Of a stretch of 64,000 nt of DNA, positions 30,861-41,859 are shown piece by piece. The position numbers and the translations under genes were made by a program. Within the stretch, counting starts at the first letter, position 1; every line of letters starts with the position of its first letter. The notes beneath the pieces were generated by a model, which was given only the letters and a program-made list of their open reading frames with translations, did not search any database and was not told where the DNA came from. Location of the stretch: NCBI GenBank assembly GCA_025667525.1, contig CM046876.1, positions 26,623,224 through 26,687,223 of the forward strand, given 5' to 3'. This stretch comes from Glebionis coronaria (taxonomy: Eukaryota; Streptophyta; Magnoliopsida; Asterales; Asteraceae).

Positions 30861-33800
30861 ATGATCAAGAAACGTGTTACAGCGGCCTCTCTTGAGGTTA
30901 TGAAGAAACTTTTTAAGAATTACAAGAAGTGGTGCAAGTATTTGGATCGAAAAATTATTCTTTGGTGAGTAAGGTGGTTATATGAGTTCACCTTATGTAT
31001 TTCAGTAGTAATTACTCGGTAACTTTATTTTGTTAAAGGACATCTAGTATCACAAAAACTACTGCTCTAATGGTTTGACATTGTTTTTGAAGAATATGTG
31101 GTCGCCACTCAGTTCATGTGACTCTATTTATTGACTAGAATATGTAAATGTCATCCTCGGTTTACAGGTTGCCTAATATCCAGCAAGAAGTGCAGCAACG
31201 GAAGCTGTTGTATATGGGTCAATATCTTCTCATATGGGGCGAAGCTGCAAACTTGAGATTTATGCCGGAATGCCTTTGTTGTATCTATCATCATGTATGC
31301 GTCATACTATGTTTAATCATTTTGTTTATGCTTATTTGTGTGTTGTAACTGTTCTGCTTTTTTAATTTCCGCGTCCACAGATGGCATTTGAAGTATACGG
31401 TATTCTGGCTGGTAGTGTTAGTCCTTTGACGGGTGAGTATATTGAACCTGCATATGGGTATGAAAAAGAGGCATTCTTGAGGAAAGTAGTGACTCCTATC
31501 TACCAAACAATAGCTCAGGTGTGGAAAAAATCTAAAAAACGCTTACTTTATGTTTGTTACAATTAGTATGCCTGTATACATTTTCATTGTTTTCATGAAC
31601 AGGAAGCTATAAAAAGCAAAGGAGGGAGGTCAAAACATTCTCGGTAGAGAAATTATGACGACCTAAATGAATACTTCTGGTATTGTACTCTGTGTTCATG
31701 TACCATTAATCAATAAAAACAATTCTATATTAAGTTCTCTTTGTATAATATCGTACGTAGGTCAGCTGATTGTTTCCGTCTGGGATGGCCAATGCGTAAT
31801 GATACAAATTTCTTTTGTCGGGATGTTGGTGATGCAAGTACTAATCAGCCTTTACTGGATGTAAGTATTAGAGCCGGATACTGGATTTAATTGGCGGATC
31901 TGGATTCTTCCTCGTATTTTATCAATATAAATATGTTTTTCAGGGGAAAAAGCTTGCTAAAAGATTAAAAGCGGCTAAAAGTGAAAAGCAGGCTAAAAAG
32001 GAAGAACAGGCTAAGGGTGATCATATGATAGGAAAAATCAATTTTGTTGAGACTGGATTCGTATTGGCATATCTTTAGGAGCTTTGATAGGATGTGGAGC
32101 TTTTTCATTTTGAGTTTACAGGTAACTATACTTTATTTTTGTGCTAGCATACCGTGTACATTAGTTAGGCTTTATGCTCGTAACTTGATTATTCCATCTT
32201 TTAGGCAATGATCATTATAGCTTGGAATGGATCGGGTAGTCTAAGTAGCATCTTTGATGGAGTTATGTTCAAGAAAGTGTTGAGCATCTTCATAACCGTA
32301 GCTGTATTGAAACTTGTACAAGGTAAACAATGATTGTGTTACACATGTATGTATAATGTAACTATTTCTTAGTTGGAAAGTCTTATATTATTGTTACCTC
32401 TACATTTTTCAGCTGTCCTTGATATAGTTATGATGTGGAAAGAAAGGTTTAGCATGTCGTTTTATGTGAAGCTTCGATATCTTTTGAAGGCTCTTTCTGC
32501 AGCAGCTTGGGTGGTAGTTTTACAGACAACATATTCATATAGTTGGAATAATCCTTCTGGTGTTGAAGAGACCGTTAAGAACTGGTTCGACAATGGACCA
32601 AGTTCACCTTCTCTTTTCATTATAGCGGTTGTTGTCTACTTGTCTCCAAATATTCTTTCTGGACTATTGTTCCTCCTACAATTTATACGCCGGAATCTAG
32701 AGAAATCAGACTACAACATTGTGAAGTTCATAATGTGGTGGTCTCAGGTGCAACAACAAACCTTTCCATAACTTGCTGTCGTCGTGTTTCGTTGCTATAA
32801 TTCTCTTTAAATTTGGCAGCTGTCACTCTATGTTGGGAGGGGAATGCATGAAGATCCTGTGTCCCTTACCAAGTATGACTTCTATATGCATATTATATTG
32901 CTTTAAGTTTTTTGTGTCTCAGCCGATATATGTATTTATGGTTTCGTTCTTTAGGTACACTTTATTCTGGACTCTGCTCTTAATGGCAAAGCTATCTTTC
33001 AGTTACTACTTAGAGGTTCTTGCTTAGTTCCTCATCCTTTTGCTTGCGAAAGATAATGTTTACCTACATTGGTTTTAACGAAAATTACTTGTTGCAGATA
33101 AAGCCATTAGTGGGTCCAACGAAAGCAATTATGCAACTTCACATACGGCGTTATGAATGGCATGAGTTCTTCCCTCAAGGTAATCAAGTTTAAGAATCCG
33201 TTCAGTTTATGCATATGTTTAACAAGAGAAAATGTTGCATATTCTTCTTTTCTGCTGCAGCTAACAGCAACATGGGTGTTGTGGTTGCACTCTGGGCTCC
33301 TATCATTCTTGTATGTTTTTTGATCTTAGTCCTGTACTAACTTCAGTCCCGTTGCCACCGGAAGTTACATTATGATGTGATTTTATCTAATCTTTATAGG
33401 TCTATTTCATGGATACTCAAATATGGTATGCCATATTTTCTACAATATTTGGTGGTATCTATGGTGTATTCCGTCATCTTGGAGAGGTGCGTGCTCCAAT
33501 TTCCATTAGCTACCTTTTTTCGATTGTACTTCCATCTAACTTTATTTCTTTACTAGATTCGAACCCTAGGGATGTTGAGAAGCCGTTTTCAGTCACTGCC
33601 TGGAGCTTTTAACGACTTACTAATTGCAGCAGATAATGGCGACAAGACAAAAGGGGAAATGAAAGCCACTCTATCCCGCAGACTCAATAAGGTTTAATTT
33701 TATTGATTTTTTATGCCAATTAAGGTTGCCACATTTTTCTTTCTTTTAGGATAGTTGATGGCGTTCGTTAATTTTAGGAACAAACTAGTAAAGCGGAGAC

Positions 33801-34745
33801 AGCAAGGTTTGCTCAGATGTGGAACAAAATCATTACAAGTTTCAGGGAGGAAGATTTGATAAGCAATAGGTACTCTAGTTTTAATTATATACTTTTGATA
33901 AATTTTTATACGGGTACTAATTTGTACACGTACTTTTACGTTATCAGGGAAATGGACCTTCTACTTATGCCATGTTGGGGTGATTATGACTTAAATCTAA
34001 TACAATGGCCTCCATTTTTACTTGCTAGCAAGGTTCAATACTTCCTGATTGATTTTGTTACATACACATTGAGGATATATATGTTGACTTATAAAAAAAC
34101 TAAATTTGCAGCTTCCAATAGCCTTGGACATGGCTAAAGACAGCAAAGGAAAGGAACGTGATCGTGGCCATGAACGAGAATTGCAAAAGAGACTAAATGC
34201 AGACGGCTATATGCTTTGTGCTGTTCAGGAATGCTATGCTCCGTGCAAAAATCTATTTGATTTTCTTATTCTTGGAGAACGTGATAAATCGTATGTAAAC
34301 ACTTCAACCCAAACGAACCTGTTTTAATTTAGACAAAAATGACCCATTTGATACCCAAGCAGTGAAGCCACCCGCCCCACTTATTTTGCTACCTTCAGTA
34401 GATGTGTAAGAAGTGGTATACATATAAAGTGACTTGCTTTGCCTATTTTCAGGGAAATCGCTGAGATGTTTGGAAAAGTTGACGATCACATAAAGGAAGG
34501 AGATATCATAAGGGAGTTAAATATGAGTTACCTGCCTGCCTGGCCGATCATCTCGTCCAGCTTATCGAGATTTTGGTTAAATCACACCTCTTTAATTTTC
34601 CTTGTCAGCTTTTGAAAGAATTATGTTGATTGAAATCTGTTCTACAGATAAAAAATGAAGCAAGTGACAAGGATAAACTCGTAATCGTGCTACTCAACAT
34701 GTTGGAAGTTGTGAAAAAAGACATATTTGATGAGCGAGATTCTAG
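30861..34745 (+). pseudogene. Captured callose synthase (glucan synthase-like) gene segment, about 19 exons with introns
   Basis: Callose synthases make beta-1,3-glucan at the plasma membrane and cell plate. Readable exons with GT...AG borders: 30861-30964, 31168-31294, 31381-31518, 31603-31679, 31761-31860, 31944-32121, 32205-32322, 32413-32747, 32820-32872, 32955-33015, 33098-33179, 33261-33310, 33400-33486, 33557-33691, 33778-33869, 33948-34032, 34112-34290, 34453-34575 and 34648-34745. They give about 2.2 kb of coding sequence. Hallmarks: KKLFKNYKKWCKYLDRK, WGEAANLRFMPECLC, YDDLNEYFW, SFDRMWSFFILSLQ, QIWYAIFSTIFGGIYG, RTLGMLRSRFQSLPGAFN. This is the FKS1-type N-terminal region and the first membrane block of a protein of roughly 1,900 residues. 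The extreme N-terminus and the whole catalytic glucan synthase domain are absent. Lesions: TAG for Trp at 31645-31647, a frameshift near 32060 and another near 34540. It is a DNA-level capture, not a retrocopy. Confidence 0.9.
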
Positions 34746-34864
34746 GTAAAATAATATTAACTCCTGGCCTCTTCGAATAATCTAACGTTCTTGAGGTTAC
34801 TTGAATGAAATGGAACGTTCACCATCCTCTGGGAGTTACGGGGACTTTGCTTTTGGCTTTCAGT

Positions 34865-35053
34865 TCGGAAACAAAATGATCCGGTCCGGGTCGGTCCGGT
34901 CTTGTACGGTCTTCGGTCCGGTCCAATCCTAATTAGGCAAAATAAACGAATTTTTGGTAAGACCGGACCGACCGGACCGAGGACCGAAATGGTCTAAAAT
35001 CACGGACTGAGGACCGGACCGAATTTTTCGGTCCGGTTCGGTCCGGTCCAAGG
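34865..35053 (+). repeat. GGTCCGG/CCGGACC inverted repeat cluster
   Basis: Left block GGTCCGGGTCGGTCCGGTCTT pairs, with one indel, with AAGACCGGACCGACCGGACC about 70 bases on. A second foldback, GGACCGGACCGAATTTTTCGGTCCGG..., follows. It contrasts with the AT-rich surroundings. Low-complexity GGTTCGGTCCGG repeats are common in plant genomes. Confidence 0.7.
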
Positions 35054-35209
35054 GCCAAATGCTCACCCTTACTTTCAACTTGTAATCAATCACAACAGCT
35101 ATACTTGCTCTAAATCTACCACTGCAATATCTGTAATTGACACTATACCTACGTTCACGATTACTGATACATGTTTGAAAGTGATAAATATGTTCTATGT
35201 GTTGTTTGT

Positions 35210-35365
35210 TAGAAGAGTTTGTTATTAATGATGAAATGATTCAGTTGCCTTGTAAGCATATATCACCCTGCCTATATTGTTCCTTGGCTTCAGTAAGTAA
35301 CTCATGTCCACTTTGTTGTTCTGATAAGCTAAACATAAAATTGAAGGGATGGTTATGCAAGGAAC
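35210..35365 (+). pseudogene. RING-finger-like fragment
   Basis: A 65-codon frame (35197-35394) reads EMIQLPCKHISPCLYCSLAS and NSCPLCCSDK. The order LPCxH...CxxC...CPLC matches the second half of a C3HC4 RING finger as found at the C-terminus of plant RING E3 ligases. The first zinc pair is missing, so it could not fold as a RING. It lies within the CACTA element, downstream of the callose synthase segment and in the same orientation, and may be a second captured gene. Confidence is limited by the short length. Confidence 0.4.
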
Positions 35366-35477
35366 TTGCGCTATCTCATCGTAACTGTGATTAGAAAGTA
35401 AAATAGTAGACAAATTACAGAACGGTTTCTCCTTTAGCTCATTTATTAATGATCTTTACCTTTTTGAATACGCAGAA

Positions 35478-35766
35478 GTACAACTGGAACCCATCAATTG
35501 AAGCTGATGTTAGGTGCGTGTTTGATAAGGTTGGATCAAAGAGCATTAGTGATTTCATGTCTAAGGCAAGGAAGAAAGCTCAGAAACAAGATTTCATGAA
35601 CAAGAGCACATGGGATGCATTGTGTAAAGAATGGAGATTGCCCACTTTTATTGCGAAATCTCTTAGGGGAAATGTGATTGCTAACGAAGTGGGAAATGCC
35701 GTTGCTAAGGAAACGGGAAAGGTGACTCGGAAACTTCTAGATGCCATTCGAAATCGACCCGTTTGA
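35478..35766 (+). pseudogene. Ptta/En-Spm-like (TNPA-type) exon
   Basis: An exon-like frame after an AG at 35476-35477 ends with TGA at 35764-35766. It reads KYNWNPSIEADVRCVFDKVG, then FMSKARKKAQKQ, WDALCKEWRLPTFIAKSLRG, NVIANEVGNAVAKETGKV. The layout W...L...W..P.F..KS...N.......TG resembles the plant Ptta/En-Spm transposase-associated family carried by CACTA elements, although the NR/GGS motifs are diverged. Basic and probably DNA-binding. If correct, this is the element's own relic rather than a captured gene. Similarity is moderate. Confidence 0.45.
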
Positions 35767-36049
35767 AACATGAGTAAGTAATGGATTCTTCAAGTTTACG
35801 CCATATGAAACTGGATCTGAGTTGGAAACTATCAATGTTCTTTTTACCCTTTAATAAATTTCTTGTAATTTATAACCTGAGTTGCAATGTTTGTAACATG
35901 TACTTGCAATATTTGTAACCTGGAGTGGATTTATTTTTATTTTTATGCTAATGTTATAAATTTGCACAATTGTTCTAATGAATTGCCTAAAGTCTACTTT
36001 TGATTTGAATATGAACAAATACCGATGTTGAAGAACGATCGTAATAATA
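35767..36049. other. CACTA internal spacer
   Basis: AT-rich, with a diverged doubled word GAGTTGCAATGTTTGTAA / TACTTGCAATATTTGTAA at about 35879-35920. It might be the 3' end of the preceding exon's transcript (AATAAA-like TTAATAAATTT at 35852). No gene. Confidence 0.4.
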
Positions 36050-36488
36050 GTATGAGCTAGGAATAGCGATTGAAATAGCGATATACAATAAGTAAGTCGC
36101 TAGTTTTGCGTCGTAAATAGCTACTTGGAATAAGTAAGTCGCTAATTTGGCGTCAAAAATAGCTACTCAGAATGGCCAAGAGTCGCTCCTTTTGCGTCGT
36201 AAATAGCGACTTGGAATAACAACGTCACTAAATAGCGACATACCTAGCGATGTAAGTAGCGACATAGCTCATAATTAGCGATTTAAGTAGTCACATGAAA
36301 AACTTTGACGCTACTTAAATAGCGACCCATAGATAAATATCGCTATAGATGTCACAATATTTTGCGACGTACATTTACATGTCACAAATTCTGCGACTCA
36401 TTTATAGAGACATATTCTGTTATGACGCTAAGCTACTCGCTAGCCTTAAATGCATCGCTAAACATGTCGCTAAGAAAGTCGCTAAGAA
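36050..36488 (+). repeat. Right subterminal repeats of the CACTA element
   Basis: Repeated TAGCGACT, GTCGCTA and TTTGCGTCGTAAATAGC words, at roughly 50-60 bp periods, up to the right terminal repeat. Confidence 0.85.
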
Positions 36489-36505
36489 GCTATTTTCTTG
36501 TAGTG
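36489..36505 (-). repeat. Right terminal inverted repeat of the CACTA element
   Basis: GCTATTTTCTTGTAGTG, followed by the target duplication TTG and the P450 codon CAC. Confidence 0.93.
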
Positions 36506-37966
36506 TTGCACCAGCTCAACACTGCACACCTCTCCGACCATCTATGGCAACTATCAAAACGTTATGGCCCTTTGATGTCCCTTCGTCTGGGGTGTGTCCA
36601 AACTCTTATTGTTTCTTCAGCACAAATGGCCAAAGAAGTCTTAAAAACGAATGACGTGATCTTTTGTAATAGGCATGTTTTTACCGGCCAAGAAAAGATT
36701 ACTTATGGCTATAAGGGTTTGATTGTGACCCCTTATAATGATTATTGGCGAGAAATGAGAAAGATCTGCACCCTTCACTTGTTTACAGCTAAAAGGGTGC
36801 AGTCATTTCGTTCTCATCGCGAGGAAGAAGTCTTCCTCATGATAAATAAGATAAAATCCCAAATCGCCACTTCTTCATCTAAAGCGGTGGTTAACTTGAA
36901 TGAAACAATAATGACACTTACAAGTACGATAACATGTCGAATGGCTTTTGGGAAGAGACGTGGACAAGAAATGAGCCGCTTCCATGAGCTTCTTTTGGAG
37001 TGTCAAACAGTGTTGGTGGCATTCTATTTCAGGGATCATTTTCCGCTAATGGGGTGGCTTGATCACCTCAACGGAAGCATAGCTAGGCTAGAGAAGAACT
37101 TCAACGACATGGATACATTCTATCAAGAAATTGTTGATGAGCATTTGAATCCCAATAGGAGCAAAATACAAGATGATATTGTTGACATTTTGCTTGGGCT
37201 AAAAAGAGATGAATCTTGCTCAACAAGTCTCACTTACGATCATATTAAGGCTATAGTGATGGTCGGTAACTCGGTATCTAGGATGTGGGATAAAAATTAT
37301 TTCTAAGTGTATTTATGTCGCTACATTTTAATATATTGTATGTTGCAGGATCTCTTCTTGGCAGGTACAGAGACGATTGCATCCACAGTAGTTTGGGCAA
37401 TGACTTTGCTCATCAAAAACCAAAATGCTTTAAAAAGGGTCCAAGATGAGGCCAAAATTATTGTCGGAAACAAAGGGAAGGTGGATGAAGATGACCTAGA
37501 AAAACTTTATTATCTAAAGGCAGTAATAAAAGAATCACTTAGATTATACCCGGTTGTACCCCTCTTGGTCCCTCGAGAAACAAGCGATGATTGTGCATTA
37601 GGCGGATACGAGATCCCTAAGAAGACTTTGGTCTACGTGAATGTATGGGCAATAGGGCGAGACCCTGAAGTTTGGCAAAACCCTGAAGAGTTTGAGCCAG
37701 AGAGGTTTATGGGTAGTAGTGTTGATTACAAAGGTTTGGACTTCGATTTCATCCCATTTGGGTCCGGTCGAAGAGGGTGTCCGGGAATCTCGGTCGCCGC
37801 TGCTACAATGGAACTAATACTTTCTAATCTTCTCTACTCGTTTGACTGGAAATTACCTAATGGAATGATTATAAATGATGTCGACACTGTGACAACTCAG
37901 GGGATAGTTCTCCACAAGAAAACTTCGCTATGCCTTGTTGCACTTGACATGAATTGCAATGCATAA

Positions 37967-38317
37967 ATTCTACCCTACATAATTACGGTTCCTCTGTAAT
38001 ATTGATTCGTATTCATTATGTTGATTTTTTTTTCCACGATAAATAAATTACGTTGTTATCTTTTTTGAATTGCAAAACTTTATGTTGCATTTGTATAGGA
38101 AATAAAGTAAAAATGTAAGTACTCCGAACGACACAAACTTGTGTTTTAGATAAGACGTTTGATATGTTTAAAAAGAAAAAAATAAGATAAGATGTTTGAT
38201 TTTGCGACCGTTCAAATTATATATTGTCCGAATAGGCAAAAACACATGTTCTATGGTCCTTGTAGCGCATGATTGTCTTCAATTGGATTATAATTTCCAA
38301 AATCAGTATTAGGGGTG
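37967..38317. other. P450 3' flank
   Basis: Probable 3' untranslated region (TAAATAAATTACG at about 38039 and AATAAAG at 38101 are candidate polyadenylation signals), then unassigned AT-rich sequence up to the LTR of element D. Confidence 0.45.
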
Positions 38318-38724
38318 TGTTAAGAGATATAACTCCAAATATCAGGGACTTGTTGTGACAAGTGAGGAAAGATAAAGGTGCTACTTTTCTACTGAAGTAT
38401 AAAGTTTATAGCTGGAAGGACTAAAGATTCACTTTTGGAAACTTGGAGGATTGCTGTACAAGACAGGAGTATATATACTCCTCACCTACGTAACAACTCG
38501 TTATCGTTTTATTATTTCTGTTATCATATGTGTGTACAAAGTGTGAGATTCTGTTTAGATCAATACGTTTTGATCTTGTGAGTTTGAGAGGTTTTTCCAT
38601 TCTTGTTTTGTATCGAATAGTGTAAATTCATTGATTAATAAAAGTGAGCCAAAGGGAGGTTGATTGGGTTCACTATTATATGGTGCTCTTGTTGATATAG
38701 AGCTTTGATTCACTTGTTTTTACA
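38318..38724 (+). repeat. 5' LTR of element D
   Basis: From about TGTTAAGAG to TTTTTACA, directly before the primer site. Contains TATATATA at 38470 and AATAAA at about 38636. The left boundary is by motif only, because the 3' LTR is not in the window. Confidence 0.6.
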
Positions 38725-38740
38725 TGGTGTCAAAGCTTGG
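38725..38740 (+). other. Primer-binding site of element D
   Basis: TGGTGTCAAAGCTTGG follows ACA at the LTR end. It is a variant of the initiator tRNA-Met site TGGTATCAGAGC. Confidence 0.65.
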
Positions 38741-39112
38741 TTGCTCTGTATCATCGATTAAACGTTTTTAAATCGATTTTGAAAATTAGGGTTTGTTAAT
38801 TTTTTTTGGGGGTTTTGATCTATAATCATAGATTGTAATCTTGAGTTGATTCTTTATTCGATTATGTTGGTTAATTGTTTTAAATCAGTCAATTGAAGGT
38901 TTAATTGGATTTCTTAAAAATTAGGGTTTTGTTATTTTTTGGGGGGTTTTTGATATTGGGTAATCTCTGGTATATTTTCTTGATTTATCGTGGTTACATC
39001 ATTATTTATCACAATAATCTTAAAGAAACCCTAAAATCAGAAATTAGAGTTTCTTCTGATTTGGTAAGTTTTGAATAGATTATTATTCTTGGTTGTTTAA
39101 CGCGCAGGTTTT

Positions 39113-39694
39113 TGTGGAGTCTATTGATCGTTAGACTCAATGGTTATGAACCATTATATCTAGGTTGATCATCATTCATATGATAACATCGCGGAATAAG
39201 AACAATGATCATAACAAGGTGTTTGGACACAAAGAACACAAATTAAAACAAATGGATTGCTAATTATATTAATAATCAACAATCACTAGGTGTGTGTACA
39301 TTGAATCCCACACCTAGTCGACACACGCTTTAGGTTTACATTGTATGAATTGAATTGTAAATAAAACCTAAGACTCTTGTTCCTTTTATAGTGGAAGGAA
39401 CAGAATCTACAAGAGATAATATCAAATAAACATCTAAATCTTCTATTTAGATAAACTATATATTGTGTATATCATAAATAATATACTCAATATATTCCCT
39501 AAATAGAATTCTCCATCAAATCTTCAACATCCATCAGCGTTTGACTTTGTTGACTGCGTTTGACTTTTGTTGACTTCTGTCAACGCCCAATTTGCTCTTG
39601 TCAACGCTGGAATTACTCTTGTCAACGCTTGAACAAATGTCTTGATATTTTCTTCGATTTTGAGTTTCTGCCACATCAACTTTTTGACCCAACA
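39113..39694 (-). repeat. 3' LTR of element E (minus strand)
   Basis: 582 bp. It retains about 30 bp (near 39468-39498, ATCATAAATAATATACTC) absent from the other LTR; otherwise nearly identical by eye. Confidence 0.88.
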
Positions 39695-40504
39695 ATCTTC
39701 CCCTAGTTGATGGTGGCAAAACTCTATGTGTATCTCTTGTAAGTTATACATGATCTTCAAATTGCTTCCCCTCAAGTTTAGCATGCGTATCTTCCCCTTT
39801 TTGTCACATCAACAGGAAAGTAAACAATGTATGCAATCTTTGAAGATTCTCCAAATGTAGGCTCTATGTAATGATCTTGAAGAACAATTAATATAATATT
39901 TTTGATGTAGAAGTAGAATAACCCAACCTTGTGTTCCATGTCTTGTACTATCCATGTGACTAAGAACTTATAGAGTATGATATAAGTAGACCTCGATCCC
40001 TTGTCAATATTCTCATCCTTTGTGAGACACTGAGCACGATAATGTAACTCCTTCAAGTGTTTATGACAAGTCTTCGTCACCAACCATGTAAAGCACGAAC
40101 AAGTTACCTTTAAAGTCTATGACTGGAAGTGCACGACTTTAAGATATGATAGAACACAAACTCGCGAAAATCTTCTTCAATCATCAAACTTACCATAAGA
40201 ATTCTTCCCCTTAAGACAACATCTCTTCATGATAAGTCAATATCTTCATATGTAAAAGATGTAAACGAATAACTCTTTCACAAGGCTATCCCGATTACAT
40301 AATCCAATAAAATTCTTCATGAATTGTTGCTAATCTTACTTAAAAATCATTAATCCCTTTCAAAATATCCGAGCCATAAATATCACCATGATATTCTAAA
40401 TTAAAACGGAGATTCCATGTACCTTTGTGTGTATTTTCCTCATTTTTGTGTGCTTAAAACGTCCAATTTTCTCAAACAGCAGCCTTCCTTGTGTTGTCCA
40501 ATAT

Positions 40505-40815
40505 CCTTCACTGTCCAAGATATCAACACTGTGTGTTGTCCAATATCAGACAACACTTGTCAGCGTTTAAAAATGTATATATCGGACAACACTGTCAACC
40601 TATCAGCGTTGACTTATTCTGTCAGCGTCAAAACACTTCCTGTCAGCGTCAACATTAAGCCTGTCAGCGCCTAAATAACAAACATCAGCGCCAACTTTAA
40701 ACCTTGTCAGCATCTTGTCCCAAACACTGACGTCATCAGCATCTCATCCATGCCTTGTCAGCGTCACACCAACATCTATCAGCGTCTAAATAATTCCCAT
40801 CAGCGGCTAATTGAT
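40505..40815 (-). repeat. GTCAGCGTC word repeats inside element E
   Basis: About a dozen irregular copies of TGTCAGCGTCAA-like words. Related GTCAACGC and CATCAGCG words occur in the LTRs (39533-39630, 41697-41790). No tandem period is strict. Confidence 0.6.
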
Positions 40816-41288
40816 CTAGGGTTTTATAAACCCTAAATCATTATTTCATGTGAAAATCCATAAACTGCAGTGAACTTCGACAGCGAATAACTTCTTCATA
40901 AATGCTCAGATCGAAGATCCCTTTGGTGAGATCCTAGACATAAGTGTCAAGAACCTTCAGATCGAATTTCACGACGATCCAACGGTTAACGAAGGAGAAA
41001 TCGCGTTTTTACTATAACTGTTCACAGAAAACAGCATATGACCCCTGCTGACTTCGACGCTTAATAACTTTTTCTTGGGGATAGATCTCGACAATCCCTC
41101 CGGTGGATATCTAGATATATGTATGTAGAACACACATATAAAATTTCGTGGCGATCCAACGGTTCAATAAAAAGTTATGCCCTTCTGAATGCTGCTGCGT
41201 ACACAAAAACGTCCAGAAAAACCCTAGACGGATTTTTCTTTTCTTCACCATACACGAACACCTCGTGGGACCTAGATATCAAGAGCCT

Positions 41289-41304
41289 TAGGCTCTGATA
41301 CCAA
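41289..41304 (-). other. Primer-binding site of element E
   Basis: On the plus strand GGCTCTGATACCA; on the minus strand this is the standard initiator tRNA-Met site TGGTATCAGAGCC, 2 bp from the LTR. Confidence 0.85.
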
Positions 41305-41305
41305 T

Positions 41306-41859
41306 TGTGGAGTCCATTGATCGTTAGACTCAATGGTTATGAACCATTATATCAAGGTTGATCATCATTCATATGATAACATAGCGGAATAAGAACAATG
41401 ATCATTACAAGGTGTTTGGACACAAAGCACACAAATTAAAACAAATGGATTACTAATTATATTAATAATCAACAATCACTAGGTGTGTGTACATTGAATC
41501 CCACACCTAGTCGACACACGCTTTAGGTTTACATTGTATGAATTGAATTGTAAATAAAACCTAAGACTCTTGTTCCTTTTATAGTGGAAGGAACAGAATC
41601 TACAAGAGATAATATCAAATAAACATCTAAATCTTCTATTTAGATAAACTATATATTGTGTCCCTAAATAGAATTCTCCATCAAATCTTCAACATCCATC
41701 AGCGTTTGACTTTGTTGACTGCGTTTGACTTTTGTTGACTTCTGTCAACGCCCAATTTGCTCTTGTCAACGCTGGAATTACTCTTGTCAACGCTTGAACA
41801 AATGTCTTGATATTTTCTTCGATTTTGAGTTTCTGCCACATCAACTTTTTGACCCAACA
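41306..41859 (-). repeat. 5' LTR of element E (minus strand)
   Basis: 554 bp, matching 39113-39694 except for a deletion of about 30 bp after ATATATTGTGT and a few substitutions. Confidence 0.88.

Larger units (their letters stand above)
28622..36505 (+). mobile_element. Non-autonomous CACTA transposon carrying host-gene fragments (7,884 bp)
   Basis: Ends are CACTACAAGAAAATAGC at 28622-28638 and its exact inverse at 36489-36505. A 3-bp target duplication TTG lies at 28619-28621 and 36506-36508, all diagnostic of CACTA (En/Spm) elements. Subterminal arrays of TCGC/GCGA words flank both ends. Inside are, in order: a foldback, about 19 exons of callose synthase with introns, a GGTCCGG inverted repeat, a RING-like fragment and a Ptta-like exon. 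No TNPD-type transposase is readable, so mobilisation would need a helper. The cargo lies in the same orientation as the host P450. Because the P450 has no other lesion, the insertion is probably young on an evolutionary scale. Confidence 0.93.
28493..37966 (+). pseudogene. Cytochrome P450 (CYP71/CYP83-like) split by a CACTA insertion
   Basis: Membrane-bound haem monooxygenase of the CYP71 clan, which oxidises specialised metabolites at the ER. Coding pieces: 28493-28621, 36509-37261 and 37349-37966; intron 37262-37348 (GT...CAG) is at the conserved CYP71 position. They total 499 codons with no stop or frameshift, a normal length. Residues 5-25 form the N-terminal anchor and PPGPRG (31-36) is the hinge. 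WREMRK lies in helix C, AGTET (299-303) in helix I, KESLR with E356/R359 is the ExxR pair, PERF is at 411-414, and FGSGRRGCPG carries the haem Cys438. The only lesion is the transposon, after codon 43, duplicating TTG. Unspliced read-through would add seven codons and stop at TAG 28643-28645. Subfamily and substrate are not assignable by eye. A precise loss of the element would leave an intact frame. Confidence 0.9.
39113..41859 (-). mobile_element. Element E: small non-autonomous LTR element, minus strand (2,747 bp)
   Basis: LTRs at 39113-39694 and 41306-41859 (TGTGGAGTC...GACCCAACA) with target duplication GTTTT at 39108-39112 and 41860-41864. Read on the minus strand, the primer site TGGTATCAGAGCC lies next to the LTR at 41306 and a polypurine tract (AACTAGGGGAAGAT) next to the LTR at 39694. 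The 1.6 kb internal region encodes nothing recognisable. It sits in the leader of element D. Confidence 0.9.

Noticed and set aside
31148..34327. Several short separate genes (for example 31148-31348, 32373-32771, 34106-34327)
   Set aside because: They are single exons, with intron read-through, of one callose synthase segment.
30861..34745. A resident callose synthase gene into which CACTA ends were inserted
   Set aside because: Both CACTA ends match each other exactly and share the TTG target duplication within one P450 exon, so the whole block arrived as cargo.
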